Positions 16,801 to 22,872 of a DNA stretch of 64,000 nt are shown here, piece by piece (the stretch's first letter is position 1; every line of letters begins with the position of its first letter). Source of the DNA: Roseiarcus sp963787135 (GTDB lineage Bacteria > Pseudomonadota > Alphaproteobacteria > Rhizobiales > Beijerinckiaceae); contig CAWBBW010000005.1 in NCBI GenBank assembly GCA_963787135.1, forward strand, positions 22,429-86,428, read 5' to 3'. The notes under the pieces are model-generated. The model saw nothing but the letters and a program-made list of their open reading frames with translations, had not been told where the DNA came from and searched no databases. Position numbers and translations under genes: made by a program.

Positions 16801-17328
16801 GGCCGCGTGCTCGGCCAGCCGGTGGGATTGAACTCGCGCCCCGGCAAGGGCTCGGTGTTCTTCGTCACGGCGCCCATCGGAACCCCGGCGCCGGAGAGCC
16901 GCGGCGAGCGCGGCGCGCCGCTCCTGGCCCCGCGGAGCGAGCCGTTGCGCGGTCTCAAGGTTCTGGCGATCGACAACGAGCCGCGAGTGCTCGAGGGCAT
17001 GAAGAGCCTCATGAGCCGATGGGGCTGCGCGGTCGTCACCGCCCACGGACTGGAAGAAGCGCGCGACGCGCTCGCGACCTTCGGCGCGCCCGACGTCGTC
17101 ATCGCCGACTATCATCTCGATCATGGCGACGGGGTGGAGGCGATCCGGGTCTTGCGCAAGGCGCTTGGCCGCGACGTGTCGGCCATCCTCGCCACCGCCG
17201 ACCGCAGCCCGGAAGTGCGCGACGAGGCGGCGCGCGCCGACATCATCATCCTCAACAAGCCGCTGAAGCCAGCGCCCTTGAGGGCGCAGCTCACCCGCTA
17301 CAGCGCCTTGCGCGAGGCGGCGGAGTAG
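13804..17328 (+). CDS. Hybrid histidine kinase with N-terminal Na+/solute-symporter domain
   Basis: A 1174-residue membrane sensor. Residues 1 to about 500 form a sodium:solute symporter (SSS/SLC5) bundle, recognisable from CTSWTYYGSVGLASEHGLDF near the start and many hydrophobic helices. Then come a PAS-like domain (about 640-760, ALDHARQGITVFDANL), a HisKA domain with phospho-acceptor histidine in AASHDILQPLNAARLY (about residue 814), an HATPase domain (NLVSNALKYT, DTGLGIP, GLGLGLSIVERLG) and a C-terminal receiver with the acceptor aspartate in VIADYHLDHGDG (about 1102). The layout matches the CbrA/CrbS-type kinases that sense carbon substrates such as acetate or amino acids. No separate output regulator is adjacent. 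Confidence 0.9.
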   Translation: MNGTTVFLTAIAYVSLLFLIAWWGDRGGRRFVSGGSRAFVYALSLAVYCTSWTYYGSVGLASEHGLDFLPIYIGPILVIGLGAPLVGRIARLARAQNVTTVADFVSARYGKSQSVAAVAALIVLVGSAPYIALQLKAVATTLLTVVDSFDQSRLAEDTPSTSFYLAISMVLAAFAMAFGTRRINPKEQQNGLILAIAVESIVKLAAFLAVGAFVVWKMNGGIADLTEAVRSTPRIAEVIQTPPNPGVWGVTTLLSAIAIVLLPRQFHVAIVENHDQRDIRTASWLFPLYLVLINLFVAPIAIAGLKMFPDGGINRDLTVLALPLAAGAHGLALFTMIGGISAATGMVVLDSLALAITISNDLVMPLLLRRRVARGRAANGDIGALVLWVRRAAILGVLALGFGYERLAGQAGLAAIGLLSFAAIAQIAPAFLGALFWRRGTARGAIAGMTAGSLVWVYLLLLPSIGAHESLKAFLEQGPLAIAWLSPAALVAFAPSALVGGVILSLAANIAGFVVFSLSRQPSALERTQASAFAGAGGKPQAFRLWRSSTTAGELEAAVARYLGAARARRAFSAYMRESGGDYDPSQEASAQLIRHAEFLLSPAIGASTSRQVLSLLLRPRAVSGESALKLIDEASAAIQSSRDQLQHALDHARQGITVFDANLSLTAWNREFADLFDLPPAMLHLGVGLDEIVRFNAARGAYGPGDSEDFVAERVAALLFDDQPTRLRLFSARRVIEVRSARLPDGGIVTTYTDVTQTVQTEEALEAANELLEMRVDERTAELQRLNAELARAKTVAEAANLSKTRFLAAASHDILQPLNAARLYASSLSEGASQIGREERADLARNVDVSLEAVEEILGALLDISRLDAGAMKAEISDVPVADLMRMLDVEFAPIAKARGLDLRFVATKLAIRTDRRLMRRLLQNLVSNALKYTLKGRVLVGCRRASGGALRIEVWDTGLGIPADRQRAVFEEFQRLDQGARVARGLGLGLSIVERLGRVLGQPVGLNSRPGKGSVFFVTAPIGTPAPESRGERGAPLLAPRSEPLRGLKVLAIDNEPRVLEGMKSLMSRWGCAVVTAHGLEEARDALATFGAPDVVIADYHLDHGDGVEAIRVLRKALGRDVSAILATADRSPEVRDEAARADIIILNKPLKPAPLRAQLTRYSALREAAE

Positions 17329-17893
17329 GGCGGGCGGAGGGGGCGCCATTTTCGGGCGCCGATCGTTTATGTTCAGGGGCTTGCGGCGCCATTTCCGGGC
17401 GAGCTCAAGCCGGTCAGCGCCGCGGGCGGATTTTTATGCAGGTGACGGCGCGCGGACGATTTTATTGCCCGTGGCCCGACGGAGATGCGGACAACACTAC
17501 CCCGCATTGTGCGGTTGGCATAGGAGCTAATTTGATGAAAAGATACTCGGTATTATACAGACCAAACTACTGCGGATATCATCCAATAAAAAGCCAGCTA
17601 TACACAGCAACAGCCAGAGTTGTAAAAGTATGTACTGGAATATCCCAGTTGTCCTCTCCCACGCCTCCATAAGTACTTGTAAAAGACTTTATGACGCCGC
17701 GATCAAATCTGGCGGAAATTGGGACAACGGCAGGCAGTATTGTCATGTAGATTGAAGTTACCATTTATCGGCGTTTGCGACCTCCGCTGAGAGCGAGTGG
17801 TATCCCCGAAGAGCCGTTCTCCCGAACGCCTTTTCCCTCTGCGCCGCTTTTCCCTTATAGGGGCGCCTCGACGCCAAACTTCGAGAGCCGCCC
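17329..17893. other. Low-GC intergenic islet between the hybrid kinase and cobT
   Basis: From about 17500 to 17770 the sequence is conspicuously AT-richer than its surroundings. It contains the small ORF at 17535-17672. Outside that ORF I see no gene, tRNA or cobalamin riboswitch, although cobT follows. Confidence 0.6.
17535..17672 (+). CDS. Candidate 45-residue protein in a low-GC islet
   Basis: The ATG at 17535 is preceded by TAGGAG at 8 bases, an excellent ribosome binding site. The 45-codon frame begins MKRYSVLYRPNYCGYHP and ends ISQLSSPTPP. Codon use (ATA, AGA, TTA, AAA) differs sharply from the GC-rich neighbours, which suggests recent transfer or an unusual constraint. No family is recognised. 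Coding is supported only by the start signals and the open frame. Confidence 0.4.
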   Translation: MKRYSVLYRPNYCGYHPIKSQLYTATARVVKVCTGISQLSSPTPP

Positions 17894-18913
17894 ATGACAT
17901 CGCCCCGCCCATTCGACGATATCCGCGCGCTCATCGCCAAGATGCCTAAGGCAGACGAACGGGCCATCGCCGCGGCGCGCGAGCGCGAGGGGCAGCTCAC
18001 CAAGCCCGCCGGCTCGCTGGGGCGGCTCGAGGAGATTTCGGCCTTCATGGCCGGCTGGCAGGGCTCCGCCCGGCCGCATGTCGACCGTCCGCTGGTCGCG
18101 GTGTTCGCCGGCAATCACGGCGTGGTGGCGCAAGGGGTGTCGCCGTTTCCGCAGTCGGTGACGAGCGCGATGGTGGCGAACTTCACCGCCGGCGGCGCTG
18201 CGATCAACCAGATCTGCAAGACGTTCGACATCTCGCTCAAGGTCTACGAGCTCGCGCTCGAAAAACCGACCGGCGACATCACGCAGGAGCCCGCGATGGA
18301 CGAGCGGACCTGCGCCGGAACGATCGCCTACGGCATGGAGGCGCTCGCCATCGAGCCGGATCTGCTGGTGCTCGGCGAAATGGGCATCGGCAACACCACC
18401 GCGGCGGCGGCGATCTATCATGCGCTCTATGGCGGCGAGGCGGAGCACTGGGTCGGACGGGGCACAGGGGTCGACGACGCTGGCCTGAAACGCAAGGCCG
18501 AGGCGGTGCGCGCGGCGGTCGCCCGCCACAAGCCGCATCTGCAAGATCCGCTCGATGTGCTTGCGCGCCTCGGCGGTCGTGAGATCGCAGCGATCGCCGG
18601 CGCGATCCTCGCCGCGCGCATCCGCCGCACGCCGGTCGTGCTCGACGGCTTCGTCGTCTGCTCGGCTGCGGCCGTGCTGCAGGCGCTCGATGCAAGCGCG
18701 CTCGATCATTGCCTCGCGGGCCATGTCTCGGCCGAGCGCGCCCATGGCGAAGCCTTGAAGCGCCTCGGCAAGGCCCCACTCCTCGATCTCGGCATGCGGC
18801 TCGGCGAAGGCTCCGGGGCCGCGCTTTCGGTCGCGATCATCAAGGCCGCCGTCGCCTGCCACAAGGGCATGGCGACGTTCGCCGAAGCCGGCGTGGCGGG
18901 CAAGGAAGCGTGA
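17894..18913 (+). CDS. cobT: Nicotinate-nucleotide--dimethylbenzimidazole phosphoribosyltransferase
   Basis: A 339-residue CobT that forms alpha-ribazole phosphate for the lower ligand of cobalamin. Signatures include LTKPAGSLGRLEEI near residue 36, FAGNHGVVAQGVSPFPQSVT, LGEMGIGNTTAAAAI, VGRGTGVDDAGL and the catalytic glutamate in MRLGEGSGA (near residue 305). It stands 5 bases before an O-methyltransferase gene on the same strand. Cobalamin matters in this genome because ethylmalonyl-CoA mutase (49.6-51.6 kb) needs it. Confidence 0.96.
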   Translation: MTSPRPFDDIRALIAKMPKADERAIAAAREREGQLTKPAGSLGRLEEISAFMAGWQGSARPHVDRPLVAVFAGNHGVVAQGVSPFPQSVTSAMVANFTAGGAAINQICKTFDISLKVYELALEKPTGDITQEPAMDERTCAGTIAYGMEALAIEPDLLVLGEMGIGNTTAAAAIYHALYGGEAEHWVGRGTGVDDAGLKRKAEAVRAAVARHKPHLQDPLDVLARLGGREIAAIAGAILAARIRRTPVVLDGFVVCSAAAVLQALDASALDHCLAGHVSAERAHGEALKRLGKAPLLDLGMRLGEGSGAALSVAIIKAAVACHKGMATFAEAGVAGKEA

Positions 18914-18917
18914 GGCG

Positions 18918-19583
18918 ATGAGCGAGCGAGGCTGGCGGGCCGTCGACAGCTATTTCAACGAGACGATCGTCGGACGGGACAGCGTCCTCGAAGCGACGCT
19001 GAAAGCCAATGCGGCGGCGGGCCTGCCGTCGATCGACGTCTCGCCGGCCCAGGGCAAAATGCTCACGCTGCTGGCGCGCGTGGCGCGCGCCGAAAAGGCG
19101 CTGGAGATCGGCACGCTCGGCGGCTATTCGACGATCTGCATCGCCCGCGCGCTGCCGCGAGAGGGCCGCCTCCTCTCGATCGAATACAGCGATAGCCATG
19201 CGAAGGTCGCGCGGGCCAATATCGCCCGCGCGGGGCTCGCCGACAGGGTCGAGGTGCGTGCGGGCGCGGCGCTCGACATCCTGCCGGCTATCGAAGCCGA
19301 GAGGCTCGGACCGTTCGATTTCGTGTTCATCGACGCCGACAAATCCAACAACGCCAATTATCTCGGCTGGGCGCTGCGGCTGTCGCGGCCGGGGACGACG
19401 ATCATCGTCGACAATGTGGTGAGAGACGGCCGTATCGCCGATGCTTCGGCCAAGGATCCGGACGTGACCGGCACACGCCGCATGTTCGAGATGATGGCGC
19501 GCGAGCCGCGCCTGCAGGCGACCGCCATTCAGACGGTCGGCGACAAGGGCTGGGACGGCTTCGCGCTCGCGGTCGTCGAGTAA
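18918..19583 (+). CDS. Class I SAM-dependent O-methyltransferase
   Basis: A 221-residue protein of the catechol/caffeoyl-CoA O-methyltransferase-like family. The SAM-binding motif I is EIGTLGGYSTICIA (about residues 62-75), the acidic loop is SIEYSDSH, and the metal-site-like motif FVFIDADKSNN is followed by IIVDNVV. The substrate cannot be deduced. It is 4 bases after the cobT stop and likely co-transcribed with it. A palindromic repeat element follows. Confidence 0.88.
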   Translation: MSERGWRAVDSYFNETIVGRDSVLEATLKANAAAGLPSIDVSPAQGKMLTLLARVARAEKALEIGTLGGYSTICIARALPREGRLLSIEYSDSHAKVARANIARAGLADRVEVRAGAALDILPAIEAERLGPFDFVFIDADKSNNANYLGWALRLSRPGTTIIVDNVVRDGRIADASAKDPDVTGTRRMFEMMAREPRLQATAIQTVGDKGWDGFALAVVE

Positions 19584-19594
19584 ACCGATTGTTT

Positions 19595-19687
19595 GTCATT
19601 CCCGACAGACCGCAGGTCTGACCGGGAATCCAGACTCATCGAGCGTCGGCGGATGCCATTCTGGATTCCCGCGTTCGCGGGAACGAC
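19595..19687. repeat. 93-bp palindromic intergenic repeat (REP-like)
   Basis: The element begins GTCATTCCCGACAGACC and ends with the inverse of that sequence (CTGGATTCCCGCGTTCGCGGGAACGAC), with two inner hairpins. Elements of this form with GTCATTCC termini are frequent between genes of Rhizobiales. It lies between converging genes and may also act as a transcription terminator. Confidence 0.75.
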
Positions 19688-19690
19688 AGA

Positions 19691-20140
19691 TCAGCCCTTA
19701 TCTTCGCCGATCAGCGTCGCGATCCGCCGCAGCGCCAGCGCGTAGCCCTCAGTTCCGCAGCCGACGATCACGCCCGAGGCGACGGCGGAGACGAAGGAAA
19801 GATGGCGGAACGCCTCGCGCTTGTGGACGTTCGAGATATGCACCTCGATGATCGGGCCGCCGAAGGCGTTGAGCGCATCGAGGATCGCGACGGAGGTGTG
19901 GGTGAAGGCGGCGGGATTGATGACGATGGCCGCGGCGCGCTCGCGGGCGCCGTGAATCCAGTCGATGATCTCGTATTCGCGGTTGCTCTGATGGAACTCG
20001 ATTGCGAGCTTGAGCTCGGCGCCCAAACGCCGGCACTCGGCCTCGACATCGGCCAGCGTCTCGCGACCGTAGATCTCCGGCTCGCGCTTGCCGAGCAGAT
20101 TGAGATTGGGGCCATTCAGGACCACGACGATTCGGCTCAC
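19691..20140 (-). CDS. aroQ: 3-dehydroquinate dehydratase, type II
   Basis: A 149-residue type II dehydroquinase of the shikimate pathway. Signatures are VVLNGPNLNLLGKREPEIYG with the catalytic tyrosine, EFHQSNREYEIIDWIH, INPAAFTHTSVAILDAL, and the histidine of EVHISNVHKREAFRH. In many Rhizobiales aroQ is followed by accB-accC, but here the downstream neighbour is a palindromic repeat and then a convergent gene. Confidence 0.96.
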   Translation of the reverse strand: MSRIVVVLNGPNLNLLGKREPEIYGRETLADVEAECRRLGAELKLAIEFHQSNREYEIIDWIHGARERAAAIVINPAAFTHTSVAILDALNAFGGPIIEVHISNVHKREAFRHLSFVSAVASGVIVGCGTEGYALALRRIATLIGEDKG

Positions 20141-20333
20141 GCGATTGATCCCCCAGATTCTTGCTGCTCCCGTCGCGCCCGTCGCCGCGACGGAGGCTTA
20201 AATCCTGCTTCTGCGACTCATCCTCTATCGACGGCGGCGCCGAAGTAAAGGCGGGTCTGCGTTTGGCGGTTCAGACGCGGTTCAGGCGCAGGCGCGTTTG
20301 ATCGTCGGCACAGGGGAAACAAGGAGGAAAACC

Positions 20334-20627
20334 ATGGTTTCGCGTCTCGCGTCGGGCGGCGCGCTCGCCGCTCTTGCCGGAGCTGCGATGCTCGTCGCCG
20401 CGTCGACCAGTCCATCGTCCGCGTTCACGCTCTCTTCGCCGTCGCTCGAACAGCCTGTCGTGAGCGCCGACGTGCAGGAAGTCTACTGGCGCCACTGGGG
20501 CTGGCATCGCGGCTGGGGCTGGCATCGCCCGTGGGGTTGGGGCTGGCATCGCCCGTGGCGTCCGGTCTACCACCCCTGGCGGCGCTGCTGGTGGGGCCCG
20601 TGGGGCTATCGTTGCCACTGGTATTGA
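20334..20627 (+). CDS. Small secreted histidine/tryptophan/glycine-rich protein
   Basis: A 97-residue protein whose ATG follows a near-perfect AAGGAGG. Residues 1 to about 30 form a signal peptide (ALAALAGAAMLVAASTSPSSAFT). The mature C-terminal half is a low-complexity run built from WHRPWG/GWGWHRPW-like units: about twelve tryptophans and seven histidines in 45 residues, with two cysteines near the end (RRCWWGPWGYRCHWY). Such small exported W/H/R-rich proteins occur in many Rhizobiales. A metal- or envelope-binding role is conceivable but not shown. Confidence 0.8.
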   Translation: MVSRLASGGALAALAGAAMLVAASTSPSSAFTLSSPSLEQPVVSADVQEVYWRHWGWHRGWGWHRPWGWGWHRPWRPVYHPWRRCWWGPWGYRCHWY

Positions 20628-20680
20628 AGCGGTCGCGATGAGACGCGACGCCCGGGCGATGAACCCGGCGCAGCGTCGAG

Positions 20681-21427
20681 CTACCCCTGCATCCTGGCGA
20701 CCAGCGCGTCGGAGATCTCGAAGTTCGCGGTGACGTTCTGGACGTCGTCGTTGTCTTCGAGGAGGCCGATCAGCCGCAGGATCTTCTCGCCTGATTCGTC
20801 GTCGACGGCGATGGTGTTCTGCGGCCGCCAGACGAGCGAGGCCTTCCGCGGCTCGCCGAACTTCGCTTCGAGCGCCTTCTGCGCCTCGGCGAGGGTCTCG
20901 ACCGAAGTGATCACCTCGTGCTCTTCCGGGCCGGACACGACGTCGTCGGCGCCGGCGTCGATGGCGGCCTCCAGCATCGCCTCGTCGTCGGCGACCTTCC
21001 GGTCGTAGGCGATGAGCCCGACCCGATCGAACATGAAGGACACGGCGCCGGTTTCCGCCAGCGATCCGCCCGCCTTGGTGAAATAGGAGCGCACCTCGCC
21101 CGCGGTGCGGTTGCGGTTGTCAGTCAAGGCCTCGACGATGACCGCGACGCCGCCCGGCGCGTAGCCCTCGTAGCGGACCTCGTCGTAGATCTCGCCCTCC
21201 GCGGCCGACGCCTTCTTGATCGCGCGCTCGATATTGTCCTTGGGCATGTTCTCGGCCCGGGCCGCGAGAACGGCGGCGCGGAGCCTGGCGTTCATCGCTG
21301 GATCGGGCAGGCCCATTTTCGCCGCCACCGTGATTTCGCGCGCGAGCTTGGAGAAGAGCTTGGAGCGGATCGCGTCCTGCTTGCCCTTCTTGTGCATGAT
21401 ATTCTTGAACTGACTATGGCCGGCCAT
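20681..21427 (-). CDS. yebC: YebC/PmpR-family protein (translation factor/transcriptional regulator)
   Basis: A 248-residue member of the widespread YebC family; recent work on family members shows ribosome association at difficult motifs, while older work describes DNA-binding regulators. The N-terminus MAGHSQFKNIMHKKGKQDA, the segment NARLRAAVLAARAENMPKDN, and YEGYAPGGVAVIVEALTDNR are all characteristic. In many bacteria it precedes ruvC; here no ruv gene is adjacent. Confidence 0.95.
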   Translation of the reverse strand: MAGHSQFKNIMHKKGKQDAIRSKLFSKLAREITVAAKMGLPDPAMNARLRAAVLAARAENMPKDNIERAIKKASAAEGEIYDEVRYEGYAPGGVAVIVEALTDNRNRTAGEVRSYFTKAGGSLAETGAVSFMFDRVGLIAYDRKVADDEAMLEAAIDAGADDVVSGPEEHEVITSVETLAEAQKALEAKFGEPRKASLVWRPQNTIAVDDESGEKILRLIGLLEDNDDVQNVTANFEISDALVARMQG

Positions 21428-21533
21428 ACATCGCCTCTAAAAGCGCGCGGCGGCGCGCATTGCCCAAAGCTGAAATTCGGCCCCCTATACGCCGCGACCT
21501 GCGGTTAGGAAAGGCGTCGCAAGAGGGTCCTTC

Positions 21534-22172
21534 GTGCCCACGCTCTCAAACCTGGCCGCTGTCGTCGTCGCTCCCGGCGTCGACTATTTTCCCGGGCTTC
21601 TCGACCGCGCCGAACAGGAGGCGCTGCGGGACGGGATTCTCGCAATTCTGGTCGAGGCGCCGCCGTTCCGGCCGCGCATGCCGCGAACCGGCAAGCCCTT
21701 CTCGGTCAGGATGAGCAATTGCGGTCCGCTCGGCTGGGTCTCGGACGAGACCGGCTACCGCTACCAGCCGACTCATCCCGAGACCGGCCGGGCCTGGCCG
21801 GAGATGCCGCCGCGGCTCCTTGAGATCTGGAGGCTTCTCGCCCCCGACGCGCCGCCGCCGGAGGCCTGCCTCATCAATCTCTACGACGCGAACGCGAAAA
21901 TGGGCCTGCACCAGGACCGCGACGAGCAGGAGCTCGCCGCGCCGGTCGTGTCGCTGTCGCTCGGCGATTCGGCGCTCTTCCGCCTCGGCGGCCGCGAGCG
22001 CGGCGACCGCACCCGCTCCCTCAAGCTCCAGTCAGGCGACGCGATCGCATTCGGCGGGCCCGCCCGGCTCGCCTTTCACGGAATCGACCGGATAACGCCC
22101 GGCTCCTCCACCCTCCTGGCCGAAGGCGGGCGGATCAACCTGACGCTGCGGCGGGTGAGCCGAAGCGAATGA
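21534..22172 (+). CDS. alkB: AlkB-type Fe(II)/2-oxoglutarate dioxygenase, nucleic-acid demethylase
   Basis: A 212-residue AlkB homologue that removes N-alkyl damage from DNA/RNA bases. The iron ligands are the HxD of GLHQDRDE (about 122-124) and the histidine of LAFHGIDR (about 181); the 2-oxoglutarate arginines lie in GGRINLTLRRV. SVRMSNCGPLGWVSDETGYRY is the substrate-side loop of the family. The start is a GTG at 21534. It is divergent from yebC. Confidence 0.92.
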   Translation: MPTLSNLAAVVVAPGVDYFPGLLDRAEQEALRDGILAILVEAPPFRPRMPRTGKPFSVRMSNCGPLGWVSDETGYRYQPTHPETGRAWPEMPPRLLEIWRLLAPDAPPPEACLINLYDANAKMGLHQDRDEQELAAPVVSLSLGDSALFRLGGRERGDRTRSLKLQSGDAIAFGGPARLAFHGIDRITPGSSTLLAEGGRINLTLRRVSRSE

Positions 22173-22181
22173 TTATGAGGC

Positions 22182-22781
22182 CTATTTGCCGCTGGCCGCC
22201 GGAGGCTCTCCCTTCGGCGCGGCCTTCGGGCCGCCCTTGGAGACGCCGACCATCGCCGGACGCAGCACCCGGTCGCCGATCGTCCAGCCGCTCTGGACGA
22301 CCTGGGAGACCGTGCCGGCCGGGACGGTCTCGTCCGGCGCCTCGAAGATCGCCTGATGGAAATTCGGATCGAATTTCTGCCCCTTCGGGTCGAGCTTCCT
22401 GACCCCGTGGCGCCCGAGGACGGCTTCAAGATCGCGCGCGGTCAGTTCGACGCCTTCGATCATCGACTGAAGATGGGGGTCGGCGTTCTTGCGCGCCTCC
22501 TCCGGCAAATGCTCCAGCGCCCGGGCGAGATTGTCGACAACCGACAGCATGTCGCGGGCGAAGCTCGTTACGCCGTAGGTCTTGGCGTCGGCGACCTCGC
22601 GCTCCGTGCGGCGGCGCAGGTTCTCCATCTCGGCCAGCGTGCGAAGCACCCTGTCCTTCAACTCGCTGTTTTCGGCGTTCAGCGCCTCGATCACCGCGAA
22701 AGCGTCGCGCTCGGCGGCTTCGCCCGGGGCGGCCTCGGTCGCGGACGTCTCTGCGCCATTCTCGGCGTTGGTATCGATCAT
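22182..22781 (-). CDS. grpE: Nucleotide exchange factor GrpE
   Basis: A 199-residue GrpE, the DnaK nucleotide exchange factor. A low-complexity N-terminus is followed by the long coiled-coil (ALNAENSELKDRVLRTLAEM, ENLRRRTEREV) and the C-terminal beta domain ending GWTIGDRVLRPAMVGVSKG. The ATG at 22781 follows TTGGGGCTC; an in-frame start at 22811 is possible. It is convergent with alkB. hrcA, often next door, is not in the window. Confidence 0.95.
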   Translation of the reverse strand: MIDTNAENGAETSATEAAPGEAAERDAFAVIEALNAENSELKDRVLRTLAEMENLRRRTEREVADAKTYGVTSFARDMLSVVDNLARALEHLPEEARKNADPHLQSMIEGVELTARDLEAVLGRHGVRKLDPKGQKFDPNFHQAIFEAPDETVPAGTVSQVVQSGWTIGDRVLRPAMVGVSKGGPKAAPKGEPPAASGK

Positions 22782-22872
22782 GATGAGCCCCAATCGGAAG
22801 TTGGCTCGCATATCAGGGCGAACGGCCCAAAAATCAAGCGGGCCGGACGCGAAGTTGTCCTCGACTAGCCCG

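Noticed and set aside
17579..17764. Minus-strand 61-codon ORF in the low-GC islet
   Set aside because: It overlaps the better supported plus-strand ORF, lacks a ribosome binding site and is a by-product of low stop frequency on that strand.
17700..17893. Cobalamin riboswitch upstream of cobT
   Set aside because: I looked for the B12-box and the conserved AdoCbl core and saw neither.
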